Shown: one piece after another, positions 63,946 through 64,000 of the stretch
Layout of the letters: each line of letters opens with the position of its first letter
Position numbering within the stretch: the stretch's first letter is position 1
Made by a program: the position numbers and the translations under genes
Assembly (NCBI GenBank): GCA_019636755.1
Contig: JAHBWZ010000004.1
Coordinates: 186,001-250,000 of the forward strand
DNA: 64,000 nucleotides
Reading direction: 5' to 3'
Origin: Phycisphaeraceae bacterium
GTDB lineage: Bacteria > Planctomycetota > Phycisphaerae > Phycisphaerales > SM1A02
Notes under the pieces: generated by a model
Told to the model about the DNA's origin: nothing
The model's input: the letters and a program-made list of their open reading frames with translations, nothing else
Databases searched by the model: none

Positions 63946-64000
63946 ATGAGCGCACCGGTTCATCGTGATCCGCAGTCCGCTTGGCGGCATTTGTGCGCGT
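63946..64000 (+). CDS. Possible gene start, cut by the window end
   Basis: ATG 63946 preceded by GAGGTG (about 4 nt) opens a frame of 18 codons without a stop up to the window edge (MSAPVHRDPQSAWRHLCA). Too short to classify. Confidence 0.35.
   Translation, partial: MSAPVHRDPQSAWRHLCA

Noticed and set aside
1-64000. tRNA, rRNA, riboswitch or replication origin
   Set aside because: None recognised by eye; a covariance-model search would be needed to exclude small ones.

Overview
The window is very GC-rich bacterial DNA, most likely from a member of the Planctomycetota (Phycisphaerae-like). The evidence is a Ser/Thr kinase fused to WD40 repeats, several secreted proteins ending in dockerin-like repeats that finish in AxWGxC, and many large secreted proteins of unknown role. 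No rRNA or tRNA genes were seen.

Layout. 1-8.1 kb: kinase-WD40 tail, two secreted unknowns and a dockerin protein. 8.1-20.9 kb: a complete type V-B-like CRISPR-Cas locus, made of cas4-cas1 fusion and cas2 (+ strand), an array of about 76 repeat units, and on the - strand a candidate tracrRNA and an unusually long Cas12b-like effector. 21.9-26.8 kb: an operon of two S74-chaperone, tail-fibre-like secreted proteins and a small dockerin protein. 26.8-34.9 kb: an IS3 remnant, a beta-helix dockerin protein, membrane proteins and lipoproteins, a Gfo/Idh/MocA oxidoreductase with a DinB-like partner, and an MBL-fold/rhodanese fusion. 35-46 kb: alpha-glucan phosphorylase, M28 peptidase lipoprotein, FmdB-like protein, DUF5916-like protein, NeuB-family synthase, two small membrane proteins and an alpha/beta hydrolase. 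46.7-51.3 kb: a GldA/GldF/GldG-like ABC operon with a DUF4340-like protein. 51.5-57.8 kb: a chemotaxis-type cluster (haem-binding MCP, cheR, cheD, HDOD, cheY, cheX, cheB) without cheA or cheW. 58-63.2 kb: two amidohydrolase-family genes. 63.4-64 kb: a decayed integrase and a possible new gene start.

The CRISPR locus is the most interesting part. The array should be read on the - strand, co-directional with cas12b. In that orientation the repeat starts GTCGCGG and ends GGTGGACAC, like V-B repeats. The repeats decay at the cas2 side. Immediately downstream of cas12b, a 21-nt stretch can pair with the repeat through 18 Watson-Crick pairs and 2 G-U pairs. This anti-repeat sits about 65-85 nt downstream of a promoter-like TTGTGC-N17-TACATT and is followed by a hairpin, so it marks a probable tracrRNA. 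The adaptation genes therefore lie at the old (trailer) end of the array and face the effector, which is an unusual arrangement. Two spacer pairs hit overlapping targets.

Start signals fall into two classes: Shine-Dalgarno-led genes (AGGAG/GGAGG), and genes with a TANNNT hexamer only 6-9 nt before the ATG, which suggests leaderless transcription, including that of cas12b.
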